A stretch of 64,000 bases of DNA from JAZKHE01 sp040385525 (GTDB lineage Bacteria; Bacteroidota; Bacteroidia; UBA4408): positions 124,001-188,000 of the forward strand of contig JAZKHE010000005.1 in assembly GCA_040385525.1 (NCBI GenBank). The letters are read 5' to 3'. Positions 24,394 to 31,869 of the stretch are shown here, one piece after another (position 1 is the first letter of the stretch; each line of letters opens with the position of its first letter). Below the pieces are notes generated by a model. That model was not told the origin of the DNA and ran no database searches. It saw nothing but the letters and a program-made list of their open reading frames with translations. Position numbers and translations under genes: made by a program.

Positions 24394-25557
24394 ATGGCAG
24401 GAATATACATTCACATTCCGTTTTGCAAACAGGCTTGTTATTATTGCGATTTTCATTTTTCAACTTCAACAAATAATGCGCAACAAATGGTTGATGCAAT
24501 TATTTTAGAATTAAAATTGCAAAAAAACTTTTTTCAAACCACCGATATAATAAATACAATTTATTTTGGAGGTGGCACTCCTTCTATACTTCCAACCGAT
24601 TCAATTTCTAAAATAATAGACACGGTAAACAAAACATTTAACGTTGCTACGGATGCAGAAATTACTTTAGAAGCAAATCCTGATGATTTATCGACTGTAA
24701 AAATTCGCGAGTTAAAATCTACGCCAGTAAATCGTTTTAGTATAGGAACGCAATCTTTTATTGAAGAAGAATTAAAATGGATGAACCGAGCACACAATGC
24801 ACAGCAAGCCGATTATTCTATTAAAGCTGTTCAAGATGCTGGTTTTACCAATATTACTATCGATTTAATTTATGGTCTTCCGCAGCAAAGCAATCACAAT
24901 TGGTTGTTTTCTTTGCAAAAAGCTTTCGATTTAAATGTGCCTCATTTATCTTGCTATTGCTTAACGGTTGAAGAAAAAACTGCACTTCATCATTTTATAA
25001 AAACAAAAAAGTACAATAATATTAGCGATAAAATTGGTGAGGCTCATTTTCAATTATTAATAGAACAATCGCAACTAAATAATTTTGAGCAATACGAGAT
25101 TTCTAATTTTGCTAAACAAGGATTTCAATCAAAACATAATAGCAATTATTGGAAAGGAGTTTCGTATTTAGGTGTTGGTCCTTCTGCACATTCGTTTAAC
25201 GGAGAAAGAAGATTTTGGAATGTAAAAAACAATAGTTTGTATATAAATAGTTTGTTGCAAGATGGAAAAATTCCAAACGAATTTGAAGTTTTATCTACCA
25301 AAGATTTGTACAACGAATACGTTATGACCAACTTGCGAACCGTTTGGGGTTGCAGTTTAAATAAAATTGAACAAAGCTTTGGAAACGAAGTACATACATA
25401 TATTTTAAATAATGCCAGACCTTATATTGAAAATAATAGTTTGATTATAAAAGAAAATAATTTATATTTAACCAACCAAGGTAAATTGTATGCAGATAAA
25501 ATTGCATCAGATTTATTTTTGATTGATGATATAAATGAAGGCCACCATAAATACTGA
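24394..25557 (+). CDS. hemW: HemW-like radical SAM heme chaperone
   Basis: 387 residues. The radical SAM cluster motif is CKQACYYCDF (Cys11, Cys15, Cys18), preceded by the HemW-type start MAGIYIHIPF and followed by YFGGGTPS. HemW is related to oxygen-independent coproporphyrinogen oxidase HemN but lacks its N-terminal extra cysteine, and inserts heme into respiratory proteins in characterised cases. The C-terminal HemN-C domain (about 290-375) is present. It is co-transcribed with the upstream kinase and overlaps the downstream cyclase-family gene by 23 nt. Confidence 0.92.
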   Translation: MAGIYIHIPFCKQACYYCDFHFSTSTNNAQQMVDAIILELKLQKNFFQTTDIINTIYFGGGTPSILPTDSISKIIDTVNKTFNVATDAEITLEANPDDLSTVKIRELKSTPVNRFSIGTQSFIEEELKWMNRAHNAQQADYSIKAVQDAGFTNITIDLIYGLPQQSNHNWLFSLQKAFDLNVPHLSCYCLTVEEKTALHHFIKTKKYNNISDKIGEAHFQLLIEQSQLNNFEQYEISNFAKQGFQSKHNSNYWKGVSYLGVGPSAHSFNGERRFWNVKNNSLYINSLLQDGKIPNEFEVLSTKDLYNEYVMTNLRTVWGCSLNKIEQSFGNEVHTYILNNARPYIENNSLIIKENNLYLTNQGKLYADKIASDLFLIDDINEGHHKY

Positions 25558-26293
25558 TTTCGCTAGTTTTGAGGTTGATTTAAACCAGCCTGTTGATATT
25601 TCTATACCCATTTCTAATTCTCCAAAATCGCCAAAAGCTTGGTATGTAGATGCAGTTAAAATTGAACCCGTTATGACGGAACATTTTACAGGCGATGTAA
25701 ATTTGGGCGGTACTGTAAATTTTAGAAATATTTTTTTTAATCCGCATGGAAATGGCACACACACTGAATGTGTTGGGCACATTAGCAAAGAATTTTATTC
25801 GGTAAACGATGTAAAACAATTCTTTTTTTTAGCCCAACTTATAAGTGTGACGCCTAATAAAAAAGAAAACAATGATTTGGAAATTGGTGCAAATCAAATT
25901 TCTGATATTCAAAAAAACGTTCAAGCTTTGGTTGTAAGAACTTTGCCAAACGTAGATTCTAAATTAAATAGAGATTACTCCAATACAAATCCTGCTTATT
26001 TTACAAGCGAAGTTGCTGAACTTTTAAATAAAAAAAACATTGAACATTGGTTGGTAGATTTGCCATCGGTTGATAAAGAATTAGATGGTGGCGTTTTAGC
26101 ATGTCATCATGTTTTTTGGAATTATCCGCAACAACCTGCACTACACAAAACAATAACTGAATTTATTTTTGTTCCTGATGAAGTTTCAGACGGATTATAT
26201 TTATTGAATTTACAGTTTGCACCATTTGTAAACGACGCATCACCTAGTAAACCATTACTTTTTAAAATACATAACTATGTTTCTAAATCCTAA
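25535..26293 (+). CDS. Cyclase-family metal hydrolase (kynurenine formamidase-like)
   Basis: 252 residues. The metal-binding motif of the cyclase family (usually HxGTHxDxxxH) appears as HGNGTHTECVGHIS near residues 70-83, with a Glu in place of the usual Asp. The late acidic/His residues (LACHHVFW, TITEFIF) also match. Family members hydrolyse N-formylkynurenine or cyclic amides, but there are no kynurenine-pathway genes here, so the substrate is open. It overlaps hemW upstream (23 nt) and the Lrp gene downstream (17 nt). Confidence 0.85.
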   Translation: MKATINTDFASFEVDLNQPVDISIPISNSPKSPKAWYVDAVKIEPVMTEHFTGDVNLGGTVNFRNIFFNPHGNGTHTECVGHISKEFYSVNDVKQFFFLAQLISVTPNKKENNDLEIGANQISDIQKNVQALVVRTLPNVDSKLNRDYSNTNPAYFTSEVAELLNKKNIEHWLVDLPSVDKELDGGVLACHHVFWNYPQQPALHKTITEFIFVPDEVSDGLYLLNLQFAPFVNDASPSKPLLFKIHNYVSKS

Positions 26294-26753
26294 CCTCGAC
26301 AAAATTGACATGCAAATTTTACGAATTTTGCAAGAAAACGGACGTATTACCAACTTACAATTATCAAACGAAATTGGCTTGTCGCCAGCACCAACATTAG
26401 AACGTGTAAAGAAGTTAGAAAACACAAATATAATTAAAGGATATCATGCTGATGTGGATAGCACACAAGTTGGTGTAGGAATTATGAGCATTATGTTGGT
26501 TACTTTGGCGCGTCAAAAAGATAATGCGATACAAAATTTTAAAAAGCATATTGTAAAATTACCTGAGGTAACAGAGTGCTACCAAGTAACTGGCGATTAC
26601 GATTATTTATTAAAAACAATGACACCAGATATTGCTGGATTTGAAAAATTAATTTCTGAAAAGTTGAGCAAAATAGAAGAAATAGGTAACATGAAAACAA
26701 TGGTTATTTTATCAGAAGTAAAAGACACTAAAGTTTTACCTGTTACTTATTAA
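26277..26753 (+). CDS. Lrp/AsnC-family transcriptional regulator
   Basis: 158 residues. The N-terminal helix-turn-helix (about 6-60) reads LDKIDMQILRILQENGRITNL, then LSNEIGLSPAPTLERVKKLE, which is characteristic of Lrp/AsnC. The C-terminal RAM ligand-binding domain (about 70-150) contains VTECYQVTGDYDYLLKT. Such proteins sense amino acids. It overlaps the cyclase gene by 17 nt, suggesting translational coupling. Confidence 0.94.
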   Translation: MFLNPNLDKIDMQILRILQENGRITNLQLSNEIGLSPAPTLERVKKLENTNIIKGYHADVDSTQVGVGIMSIMLVTLARQKDNAIQNFKKHIVKLPEVTECYQVTGDYDYLLKTMTPDIAGFEKLISEKLSKIEEIGNMKTMVILSEVKDTKVLPVTY

Positions 26754-26756
26754 TAC

Positions 26757-27116
26757 ATGTTTGCCGACGAAATAAGAGATTATTGCATTGCAAAAAAGGG
26801 AGTAACAGAAAGTTTTCCTTTTGATGAAACTACACTAGTATTTAAGGTGATGAACAAAATGTTTTTGTTGGTTGCCTTAGATGAAAGTCCTGTGCGATTT
26901 AATGCAAAGTGCGATCCAGAAAAAGCAACTGAGTTACGTGAGCAATATCCAGATGCTGTTTTACCAGGCTACCACATGAATAAACAGCATTGGAACACCA
27001 TAATTTGCAACGATTTTTTAAGTGAAAAACAAACCAAGCAAATGATTGACGATTCTTATAATTTAATTATTGAGTCGTTGCCTAAGAAAGTTAAAGCAGA
27101 GTTGGAGAGTTTATAA
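26757..27116 (+). CDS. MmcQ/YjbR family protein
   Basis: 119 residues, starting 3 bp after the Lrp gene. It shows the YjbR pattern: ITRDYCIAKKG-like N-terminus (IRDYCIAKKGVTESFPFD), FKVMNKMFLLVALDE, CDPEKATELREQYPDAVLPGYHMNKQHWNT. The fold resembles CyaY-like DNA-binding proteins, but the biological role is not established. It is the last gene of the kinase-hemW-cyclase-lrp operon. Confidence 0.9.
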   Translation: MFADEIRDYCIAKKGVTESFPFDETTLVFKVMNKMFLLVALDESPVRFNAKCDPEKATELREQYPDAVLPGYHMNKQHWNTIICNDFLSEKQTKQMIDDSYNLIIESLPKKVKAELESL

Positions 27117-27163
27117 ATGCTAATAAAGAAAAAAAATAATAATAGCTTTAGTAAACGAATAAA

Positions 27164-27186
27164 CACAAGCGGACGCTTGCGCCAGA
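27164..27186 (+). repeat. Left copy of a 23-bp inverted repeat
   Basis: Begins CACAAGCGGACGC and matches the reverse complement of 27837-27859 at all 23 positions. It contains an internal palindrome AAGCG-GA-CGCTT and is GC-rich compared with its surroundings. Confidence 0.85.
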
Positions 27187-27229
27187 GTGAGTATTATTAA
27201 ACGGAATATTTCGGTATTAAACTACTACT

Positions 27230-27790
27230 ATGAGAATATTTAAAATTAAAACAGATGTTAATAACGTTCAATTAATCCAACCATCAAATCATTTAAATAT
27301 TACATTAGAAAGGTTCAGGTTTGATTGTAAAACTAAAATGAAGGATTTTGCAGATATTGAGTTTTATGTATACAATCCAAAATTAAAACCGAAAAATTTT
27401 TATTCAACAAGCGGGGGGTGTTTAGTTTTTGACAGAAAAACATCTGAATTATGTAGAACAGTATTTGAGATGAGCGGTGAGGTTATCCCAATTAAAATGG
27501 AAAGAGATGGCGAGTTATATATACTAAATGTTTTAGAATGCATGAATGGATTAGATTATGAAAATACAAAATGAGATTATTATGATAATGGAACAAAAGG
27601 CAGAATTTTAGAATATGTATTTTTAAAAGAACGAGTAATCAATGAATCAACAATTTTTAAGATTCCAGAAACTAGTAAAACTGATATTTTTTGCTACTCT
27701 GATGTAAAAGATAGACAAGATGAATTCTATCATATTTATCATGATAATAATTTAACAGGTTTAATTTTCGAAGAAATCAAAACGAATTAA
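27230..27790 (+). pseudogene. Imm11/DUF1629-like immunity gene broken by an in-frame stop
   Basis: The frame begins at ATG 27230 and is interrupted by TGA at 27572-27574 after 114 residues, but continues in the same frame for 71 more codons to TAA at 27788-27790. The joined product (186 codons) resembles Imm11 (DUF1629) immunity proteins: GGCLVFDRKTSELCR, ELYILNVLECMNGLDYEN, then after the stop YVFLKERV, STIFKIPETSKTDIF and NNLTGLIFEEI. The stop falls where relatives tend to have Trp, so a TGG-to-TGA change is likely. No toxin gene lies nearby. The gene is bracketed by a 23-bp inverted repeat. A translated 114-residue product is possible but would lack the C-terminal third. Confidence 0.75.
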
Positions 27791-27836
27791 AGGTGTTTTT
27801 TATGAAAACCCTTAGCTAGCGAGGGCTTGCCAATTG

Positions 27837-27859
27837 TCTGGCGCAAGCGTCCGCTTGTG
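27837..27859 (-). repeat. Right copy of the 23-bp inverted repeat
   Basis: Exact reverse complement of 27164-27186. Together they bound a 696-bp unit containing only the broken immunity gene. Confidence 0.85.
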
Positions 27860-27899
27860 CTAAATGTTAAGAAACTTATTTAGTATAATATTCTTACTT

Positions 27900-29234
27900 C
27901 TATCTGTCAAACTCTAATCGCATACCACGGCTGCTTTCATCAAAAATTCCGTTGTGGTAAACTAGTTTCCCGCTAACTATTGTAGTTTTTATTTGTGAGT
28001 TAAAAGTCGTTCCTTCAAAAGGACTCCATTTGCATTGCGATAGAATGTTTTCTTTTGTTACAGTTGTTTTACTATTTAAATCAACTAAAACTAAATCTGC
28101 ATAATAACCTTCTCTAATATATCCGCGTTTGTTTATGCTAAACATATCTGCAACATTGTGTGCGGTTTTTTGAGCAATTTTTTCTAAACTAATTTTACCT
28201 TGTTTGTGCATTTCAATTAATGCAAGTAACGAGTGTTGTACTAGCGGTCCGCCAGATGGTGCGTTTAAATAACTTTGGTTTTTCTCTTCAATTGTATGCG
28301 GTGCGTGGTCAGTTGCTATTACGTCAATAGTATCATTTAAAACTGCTTTTAAAATAGCATCTCTATCTGTTTCTGATTTAATTGCCGGATTCCATTTTAT
28401 AAAATTACCTTTTGTTGCATAATCTTTATCACTAAACCATAAATGGTGCACGCAAGCTTCGGCAGTAATTCTTTTTTCTTTTAAAGGAATTTTATTTGTA
28501 AATAATTCTAACTCTTTTTCAGTTGAAATGTGTAAAATATGTAAACGTGTATTGTGCTTTTTTGCTAAGTTAACTGCAAACGAAGATGAAGCGTAGCATC
28601 CATCAGCATTACGAATTATAGGGTGCATTTCTGCACCAATGTTTTCTCCTAATTTATTTTTTAGTGTCTCAAGATTTTTTTTAATCATGCCGTCATCTTC
28701 ACAATGGGTTGCGATTAATAGTTTAACGTGTTTAAAAACATTTTCTAATGCTTGTTTGTCATCAACGACTAAATTACCTGTAGACGAACCCATAAATATT
28801 TTTACACCACAAACATTTTTAGGATTTGTTTTTAAAATATCTTCTAAGTTAGTATTTGATGTTCCGATGTAAAATGAATAATTGGCAAGCGAATTTTTTT
28901 CTGCTATTTTATATTTATCTTCTAATAATTCTTGTGTTAGTGCAGCAGGCACTGTGTTTGGCATTTCCATAAAAGAAGTTATTCCGCCTGCAACGGCAGC
29001 TTTTGCTTCACTATAAATTGTTCCTTTATGTGTTAAGCCTGGTTCTCTAAAATGCACTTGGTCGTCAATTAAACCAGGAAATAAATGCAAACCTTTTGCA
29101 TCTATAACGTGCTGTGCCTTTTCGTTAATTTCGTTTTCTGAAATTTTTTCAATTAAACCATTATTTATTAAAATATTGGCAATACAAATTTTGCCTTCGT
29201 TAACTACAGAGGCGTTTTTAATTAAAATATCCAT
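27900..29234 (-). CDS. pyrC: Dihydroorotase (class I type)
   Basis: 444 residues of the amidohydrolase superfamily; closes carbamoyl-aspartate to dihydroorotate in pyrimidine synthesis. Key segments are DDQVHFREPG (58-67), FMGSSTGN, HCEDD, LHILHIST and ATDHAPHT. The first metal-binding motif, normally HxH, reads QxH here (Gln59-Val-His61); my recollection is that this is frequent in Bacteroidota dihydroorotases, so it may be a lineage form rather than decay. It is the second gene of an operon, 6 bp after the GT2 gene. Confidence 0.9.
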   Translation of the reverse strand: MDILIKNASVVNEGKICIANILINNGLIEKISENEINEKAQHVIDAKGLHLFPGLIDDQVHFREPGLTHKGTIYSEAKAAVAGGITSFMEMPNTVPAALTQELLEDKYKIAEKNSLANYSFYIGTSNTNLEDILKTNPKNVCGVKIFMGSSTGNLVVDDKQALENVFKHVKLLIATHCEDDGMIKKNLETLKNKLGENIGAEMHPIIRNADGCYASSSFAVNLAKKHNTRLHILHISTEKELELFTNKIPLKEKRITAEACVHHLWFSDKDYATKGNFIKWNPAIKSETDRDAILKAVLNDTIDVIATDHAPHTIEEKNQSYLNAPSGGPLVQHSLLALIEMHKQGKISLEKIAQKTAHNVADMFSINKRGYIREGYYADLVLVDLNSKTTVTKENILSQCKWSPFEGTTFNSQIKTTIVSGKLVYHNGIFDESSRGMRLEFDR

Positions 29235-29240
29235 AAAATA

Positions 29241-29954
29241 TTAGTTAATTTTTTTAAAGCGCATTTGCAAAACGCCTAAAAAGGCTTCTTTAAAAATGCT
29301 CGTGCTCATTTTAGAAACACCTTCTTTTCTATCGATAAAAGTGATAGGAACTTCAACAACTTTAAAACCTTTTTTAATGGCTGTATACTTCATTTCAATT
29401 TGAAAAGCATAACCAATAAATTTTATTTCGTCAAGTTTAATACTTTCTAAAACCTTTCGTTTGTAGCATTTAAAGCCTGCGGTTGTATCTTTTATAGAAA
29501 TCCAAAGTACAATTCTAACATAAACTGAAGCGAAATACGACATTAAAATTCTGCCAATTGGCCAGTTACTTACTTTACCACCTTTTACGTAGCGCGAACC
29601 CACCGAAACATCAGCTCCATCTTCGCAAGCTTTTAATAAGCGAGGCAAGTCTTCTGGGTTGTGAGAAAAATCGGCATCCATTTCAAAAATAAAATCGTAC
29701 TGATTTTTTATTCCCCACTTAAAACCATGTATGTAAGCAGTTCCTAAACCTAATTTTCCTTTTCGTTCTTCAATAAAAAGACGACCATCAAATTCGCTTT
29801 GTAATTTTTTTACAATGGAAGCAGTACCGTCGGGCGAATTATCCTCAACTATTAAAATATGAAGTGGAGTTGGTAAAGAAAAAACCTTTCGAATGATTTT
29901 TTCGATATTCTCTTTTTCATTGTAAGTAGGAATAATTACGAGGTTTTTCGACAC
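29241..29954 (-). CDS. Polyprenol-phosphate mannosyltransferase-like GT2 glycosyltransferase
   Basis: 237 residues, GTG start at 29954. The GT2 fold is clear: VIIPTYNEKENIEKI at the N-terminus, IVEDNSPDGT and the catalytic-metal EMDADFSHNPEDL. FKCYKRKVLE and a late IDRKEGVSKMS match dolichol/polyprenol-phosphate mannose synthases. It lacks C-terminal transmembrane helices, so it is the soluble type that acts at the cytoplasmic membrane face. It likely makes a lipid-linked sugar donor for a GT39/GT83 type enzyme such as the one at 30448-31869. Co-transcribed with pyrC. Confidence 0.92.
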   Translation of the reverse strand: MSKNLVIIPTYNEKENIEKIIRKVFSLPTPLHILIVEDNSPDGTASIVKKLQSEFDGRLFIEERKGKLGLGTAYIHGFKWGIKNQYDFIFEMDADFSHNPEDLPRLLKACEDGADVSVGSRYVKGGKVSNWPIGRILMSYFASVYVRIVLWISIKDTTAGFKCYKRKVLESIKLDEIKFIGYAFQIEMKYTAIKKGFKVVEVPITFIDRKEGVSKMSTSIFKEAFLGVLQMRFKKIN

Positions 29955-30049
29955 TGTTAATTTTTTTACGAAGATAATCTAAAGCCATTAAACTAACAAT
30001 TTTTAATTTATTTCGTACAAATACTCAAAATGCTTATTTTAGCTACTTA

Positions 30050-30451
30050 ATGAGGCAATTTAAATATATATTACTATTAGCTTTAACATTAATTAACTGG
30101 TGTTATGCGCAGCCTTATAAGCATAAATTAAAGGGAACGGCCAGTTATTACCACAATAAATTCAATAATAGAAAAACATCATCGGGCGAAACTTTTCACA
30201 ACATAAACTATACCGCAGCGCACAAAACAATGCCTTTGGGTACTTGGGTAATTGTTACACGCTTAAGCAATCGTTTGTATGTTATTGTAAAAGTAAACGA
30301 TAGGTTACCGCCAGATTCTAAACGAACAATTGATTTAGCGCAAGCAGCAGCCCGGAAATTAAAAATGATTGAACGCGGTTTGGCAAAAGTAAAAATTGAA
30401 GTAATTCCTCGTTACTCCATTAAAATGATAATGCCTATAAGTAATAATTAG
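30050..30451 (+). CDS. RlpA-like double-psi beta-barrel protein
   Basis: 133 residues with a signal peptide (about 1-20, ending CYAQ). The DPBB domain is seen in GTASYYHNKFNNRKTSSGE, NYTAAHKTMPLGTWV, VKVNDRLPP and RTIDLAQAAARKL, as in the core of septal-ring lytic transglycosylase RlpA. The SPOR domain of full-length RlpA is absent. The variant DRLPP replaces the usual DRGPF. It is probably a periplasmic cell-wall-associated protein. Its last 4 bases overlap the convergent GT39 gene. Confidence 0.9.
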   Translation: MRQFKYILLLALTLINWCYAQPYKHKLKGTASYYHNKFNNRKTSSGETFHNINYTAAHKTMPLGTWVIVTRLSNRLYVIVKVNDRLPPDSKRTIDLAQAAARKLKMIERGLAKVKIEVIPRYSIKMIMPISNN

Positions 30452-31869
30452 GGCTTTGCAAATAATTGAAAGCGACTTAGTTTTAAATTTATTTTTGTGT
30501 AACCTTTAGGAATTTCAGCATGATTTCCTGAGTCGTATAAATAAAACCGATGCAAGTTACCTTGATTATAATCTAAACTGATGTTTCCAAACCTAGAAAA
30601 ATAAGCGTAAACAGTCCAACTTTGAGCTTGTTCTATTGGAATTGTAATGATTTCTCCTTGAGGAACATTTTTACATATTTCGAATATATCTTTTAAAACT
30701 ATTTCGTCTCGTTCAAAATGTTTGTATTTACTAGCCGAAAAAACGATTGACGATATTAATATTAAACCAGCTAAGCCACTTACTATTTTCAATTTTTTTG
30801 AATTGGAATTTAATTGATTAAACCAAAAATGTATTTGCGGAAAAATTAGTTGAGAAAAAGCAAGTGCAAAAAAGGGATAAGCACACAATGCGTAGTAACC
30901 AGATTGTCTGGGACTCAATAAAATTGGTAATGTTGCAGATAAGGCAATGAATAAAAAAAACTTTTTTTTTGTATTAGTTAAAATAGAAAGTTGCTTTTTA
31001 AAATACGAGATTAAAAAAACAATTAAGCAAATACTAAAAATTGGAATTAATTCTAAAAATGTTTTTGTAACAATAAAAAACCTAGCATTGTCGGCACCTC
31101 TACTACCATCTATACTTGTAACAACTTGTTTATTGAAATAGTTTGTTAAAAATTTATTAGAATCTTTGTAGAGAAATAAAATCATGCTGAAACAAAAAAC
31201 AAAAAAGAACAATAATAAAGTGTGTATTGTCAATTTTTTTAAATTCATTTTATCGAAAAATAATGAATAAAAAAACGGAATTGATAGCGGGAATAAACCT
31301 GTAAATCCCTTTGATAAAAAAGCTAAAATAATTAATAATGCTGCGGGAATAAGATAAACGAGTTTGTTTTTTAATTGTGCTTTTAAGATAAAATAAACAC
31401 TAAAAACACAGAAATAAGACATAGTGTTTTCTAACATATTATTTTTAAAAGCCCAGCCAATTAATAGTACTGAAAGATAAAGTGTTGCGGGGAGCCACCA
31501 ATAGTTTTGTAATGTTTTATCTTTTTGATAAATAAGTTTCCAAATAAAACAGATGCCCGTAATATTTAAAAACAAGGCAAGTAACGAGTATAATTTATCT
31601 ATTATAAAAGATTCTGAAATAGAGTAAAATAATGAGTGTATAAAAATGGCTAATGGTGGATGTTCGTAAAAATTACTGAATAATGTTTTAGAAAAAATTA
31701 AATTCCACACACTACCATTATTTATTGCAATGTTTTTTGCGATGGCAGAATACATCTTGCCATCCATAAACATTCCGTATTGAAACACACTTGGCAACAC
31801 AAGCCACAGTGCTAGAGAAATGCTAAAAAGTTTAAATGGCAAATGCCATTTATTATTTAATTGCTCCAT
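30448..31869 (-). CDS. GT39-like integral-membrane glycosyltransferase
   Basis: 473 residues with about eleven hydrophobic segments. The first loop carries MDGKMYSAIAKN followed by YEHPPLAIFIHSLFY, the Asp and HPP motif of the PMT/ArnT (GT39) type that uses polyprenol-phosphate sugars. The C-terminal 100 residues form a soluble periplasmic domain. Acceptor may be lipid A, a glycan or protein. It overlaps the acs gene by 17 nt and the GT2 gene that could make its donor is about 500 bp further on. Sequence alone does not fix the sugar. Confidence 0.85.
   Translation of the reverse strand: MEQLNNKWHLPFKLFSISLALWLVLPSVFQYGMFMDGKMYSAIAKNIAINNGSVWNLIFSKTLFSNFYEHPPLAIFIHSLFYSISESFIIDKLYSLLALFLNITGICFIWKLIYQKDKTLQNYWWLPATLYLSVLLIGWAFKNNMLENTMSYFCVFSVYFILKAQLKNKLVYLIPAALLIILAFLSKGFTGLFPLSIPFFYSLFFDKMNLKKLTIHTLLLFFFVFCFSMILFLYKDSNKFLTNYFNKQVVTSIDGSRGADNARFFIVTKTFLELIPIFSICLIVFLISYFKKQLSILTNTKKKFFLFIALSATLPILLSPRQSGYYALCAYPFFALAFSQLIFPQIHFWFNQLNSNSKKLKIVSGLAGLILISSIVFSASKYKHFERDEIVLKDIFEICKNVPQGEIITIPIEQAQSWTVYAYFSRFGNISLDYNQGNLHRFYLYDSGNHAEIPKGYTKINLKLSRFQLFAKP

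Noticed and set aside
27572..27574. Recoding of TGA as selenocysteine or tryptophan
   Set aside because: No SECIS-like hairpin is evident after the stop, and other genes here (gpsA, hemW) use TGA as a true stop while Trp is TGG, so a nonsense mutation is simpler.
27164..27859. CRISPR array or transposon
   Set aside because: Only two inverted copies, no spacers and no transposase between them.
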